Part shown: positions 3,761 to 5,279 of the stretch, piece by piece
Layout of the letters: each line of letters begins with the position of its first letter
How positions within the stretch are numbered: the first letter of the stretch is position 1
Source: 4484-232 sp964486555
Lineage (GTDB): Bacteria > Thermotogota > Thermotogae > Thermotogales > Thermotogaceae
DNA: 5,279 bases
Direction of reading: 5' to 3'
Assembly: GCA_964486555.1 (NCBI GenBank)
Contig: CAZANP010000090.1
Coordinates: 1-5,279, forward strand
The notes under the pieces: model-generated
What the model was told of the DNA's origin: nothing
The model's database searches: none
The model's input: only the letters and a program-made list of their open reading frames with translations
Position numbers and translations under genes: made by a program

Positions 3761-5279
3761 TTATCGACAGATTCAAATCCATATTTAAAAGGATCCTCAG
3801 GAGGAAGATTCTCCTAATTTCCATATTGGGTGGTATCATCGGTGGCTTGCTCATCTTCTTTCTGTTCGTGAAACAACCTGGGAGAGTTGAGATCAAAACG
3901 GAAGAGTGGAGTCGAGCCGCCGTTAGGTATCTTGTTGTGGATATACCATCAGGCGCTTTCGGAAGAAAAAAAGAGATCAGAATAGAGAGAGTTCAGGGGG
4001 ATACGGCAAACGCTTACAGAAAACTGGGCCCTTTTATCTCTGAATTCTACTTCGTTAGACCCTCGGACAATGTCGATGAATTCGCATTGAAACCTTTGAA
4101 ATTCAGATATTATTTTCCAGCGCAATATTACTACGGACCCGAATACAACAATCTGGCTCTTGCTTACATTCCAAAATCAGGGGATCACTACAGAGTGTTT
4201 CCGGGCTCTCAGATAAGAAAAGACGATAAGGGTTATTACGTTGAAGTTTCTTCGTTTCATACATCCGTCATAGGAATAGTGACGAAAGTTCCCAAAAAGC
4301 AGGAGTTGGGGATAAGTGTGATAAAAGAAGCTCCTAAATCTTCAGCACCAGCTGTACTGATAGTTCCTGGGGAAGATCCAACGTTTAAAGGTGAAATGCA
4401 TGAAATAGGGGTCAATTTCTGGGAAGGCGTGTTTCCAGATAGAACAATTGCACTTTACAGATACCCTTTGATCGATTCAAGATCCCTTCTGTATAACCAA
4501 ATGTACGATGAGTTCAAAAAGTCTGGTAAAACGAGTTACGTTCTCTTCGAAAGTGAAAGACTCTATGAGGAGTTGAAAAAATACGATAAATACACTTTCG
4601 ACGTTATCGCACATGGAATAGGAGGATTGATCGTTCTGACTCTTTTGAAGAACCATCCAGATGTGAAAAGCTTCAGAAAGATCGTTCTGATCTCCACACC
4701 TGTTAAAGGCAACAACATTGTCAATCCTCTCTTTTTCGGAGCGACTTTCTACAACAAGGATCCGAAGATCGTGGCGGAAATATTTGGAATACCTGAGAGA
4801 ATGGCAGAATCCGCTTCTGTCTTTATTTTCAACTACCTAGAAGCTGTCAACACGTACTACAGCGACCTTCTACCAGATTCTGAGATTGTGAAAGGGTTGA
4901 AGAATCTGAGTTTTAAGAAAGAAAACTTACTTTTGATTTCCGGTGATGTTCCTCCTTTCGATATAGATTTTTCAAACACACAACTTGCAAGATTTTACCC
5001 AGAGTTGACTCTGGGAAGAGGAGATGGAATCACCAAAATCGATGATTTCAAGGATTATCCTTTCAAACATGAAACATATCACGCTTCTTTTCTGGATATA
5101 TATACGAAAGAGGAAGTCTTGAACAGGATAAAGAATTTCTTATCATATACTCCACCGAAATTCGAAGGATTCAAGGAAGACACATACCCCGAGTACCTGC
5201 CGGTTGAAGTGGTGGAAAGGGAAGGAACCGGTGTTAAAAAAGAAGAGAAGCCAAAGGTTGTAAAGATCGAAAAGAAGGA
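3757..5279 (+). CDS. Membrane-anchored alpha/beta-hydrolase-like protein, nucleophile Ser replaced by Gly (3' partial)
   Basis: An open frame of 507 codons running off the window, starting at ATG 3757 in an ATGA overlap with the prenyl synthase stop; AAAGAGG (3737–3743) is somewhat distant, so translation is probably coupled. Residues 1–17 are basic, 18–38 form one transmembrane segment, and the positive-inside pattern puts the rest outside the cytoplasm. Residues about 56–178 resemble bacterial ZU5-like beta domains: VVDIPSGAF, EIRIERV, a repeat of beta strands, LALAYIP, RVFPGSQI and a closing VEVSSFHTS. From about 197 an alpha/beta-hydrolase fold is suggested by APAVLIVPGED (strand plus oxyanion-type loop), DVIAHGIGGLIV (282–293; nucleophile elbow) and a late GRGDGITK (420–427) with H442 in YHASF, the usual places of acid and histidine. 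The elbow serine is G287, so ordinary lipase or esterase chemistry is doubtful. The visible end is Lys/Glu-rich (PVEVVEREG onward). The substrate is unknown; no precise name is justified. Confidence 0.8.
   Translation, partial: MIIDRFKSIFKRILRRKILLISILGGIIGGLLIFFLFVKQPGRVEIKTEEWSRAAVRYLVVDIPSGAFGRKKEIRIERVQGDTANAYRKLGPFISEFYFVRPSDNVDEFALKPLKFRYYFPAQYYYGPEYNNLALAYIPKSGDHYRVFPGSQIRKDDKGYYVEVSSFHTSVIGIVTKVPKKQELGISVIKEAPKSSAPAVLIVPGEDPTFKGEMHEIGVNFWEGVFPDRTIALYRYPLIDSRSLLYNQMYDEFKKSGKTSYVLFESERLYEELKKYDKYTFDVIAHGIGGLIVLTLLKNHPDVKSFRKIVLISTPVKGNNIVNPLFFGATFYNKDPKIVAEIFGIPERMAESASVFIFNYLEAVNTYYSDLLPDSEIVKGLKNLSFKKENLLLISGDVPPFDIDFSNTQLARFYPELTLGRGDGITKIDDFKDYPFKHETYHASFLDIYTKEEVLNRIKNFLSYTPPKFEGFKEDTYPEYLPVEVVEREGTGVKKEEKPKVVKIEKK

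Overview
The window looks like a compact bacterial chromosome segment from a hyperthermophile of the Thermotogales (Thermotoga or a close relative). This is inferred from the Lys/Glu/Ile/Val-rich proteins, strong GGAGG ribosome binding sites, overlapping genes, and the run rdgB – DUF151 (BFN) – polyprenyl synthase – membrane hydrolase-like protein, which matches my memory of the T. maritima TM0159–TM0162 region. Species was not verified.

Layout. Bases 1–94 hold what looks like a divergent promoter region with two mirrored extended -10 boxes; the left-hand gene, if real, starts outside the window. A rightward operon follows: a small secreted protein of unknown function (95–661), a RemA/DUF370-type putative DNA-binding protein (676–921) and lgt, prolipoprotein diacylglyceryl transferase (918–1793, 4-bp overlap with the preceding gene). 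rdgB, an XTP/dITP house-cleaning pyrophosphatase, lies on the minus strand (2322–1741) and overlaps the 3' end of lgt tail-to-tail by 53 bp. A short intergenic region (2323–2394) carries overlapping -10 boxes for rdgB and for a second rightward operon: a DUF151/bifunctional-nuclease-family protein (2395–2949), a bacterial-type isoprenyl diphosphate synthase (2942–3760, 8-bp overlap) and a membrane-anchored alpha/beta-hydrolase-like protein (3757 to the window end, 4-bp overlap, incomplete).

Function. Three products act at or beyond the cell membrane: the secreted protein, Lgt and the hydrolase-like protein. RdgB is nucleotide-pool housekeeping and the prenyl synthase feeds isoprenoid lipids. 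No RNA gene, mobile element, CRISPR array or attachment site was seen. Every base is within or close to a gene, and no gene-free stretch exceeds about 95 bases.

Most notable are: (i) the last protein, in which the serine of the hydrolase nucleophile elbow is replaced by glycine and which appears to carry a ZU5-like beta domain before the hydrolase fold; (ii) the near-mirror-image divergent promoter at the left edge; (iii) a RemA-like protein with altered basic residues coupled to lgt; and (iv) an Lgt with an extra N-terminal membrane segment. I see no clear evidence of a wholly new multi-gene system.
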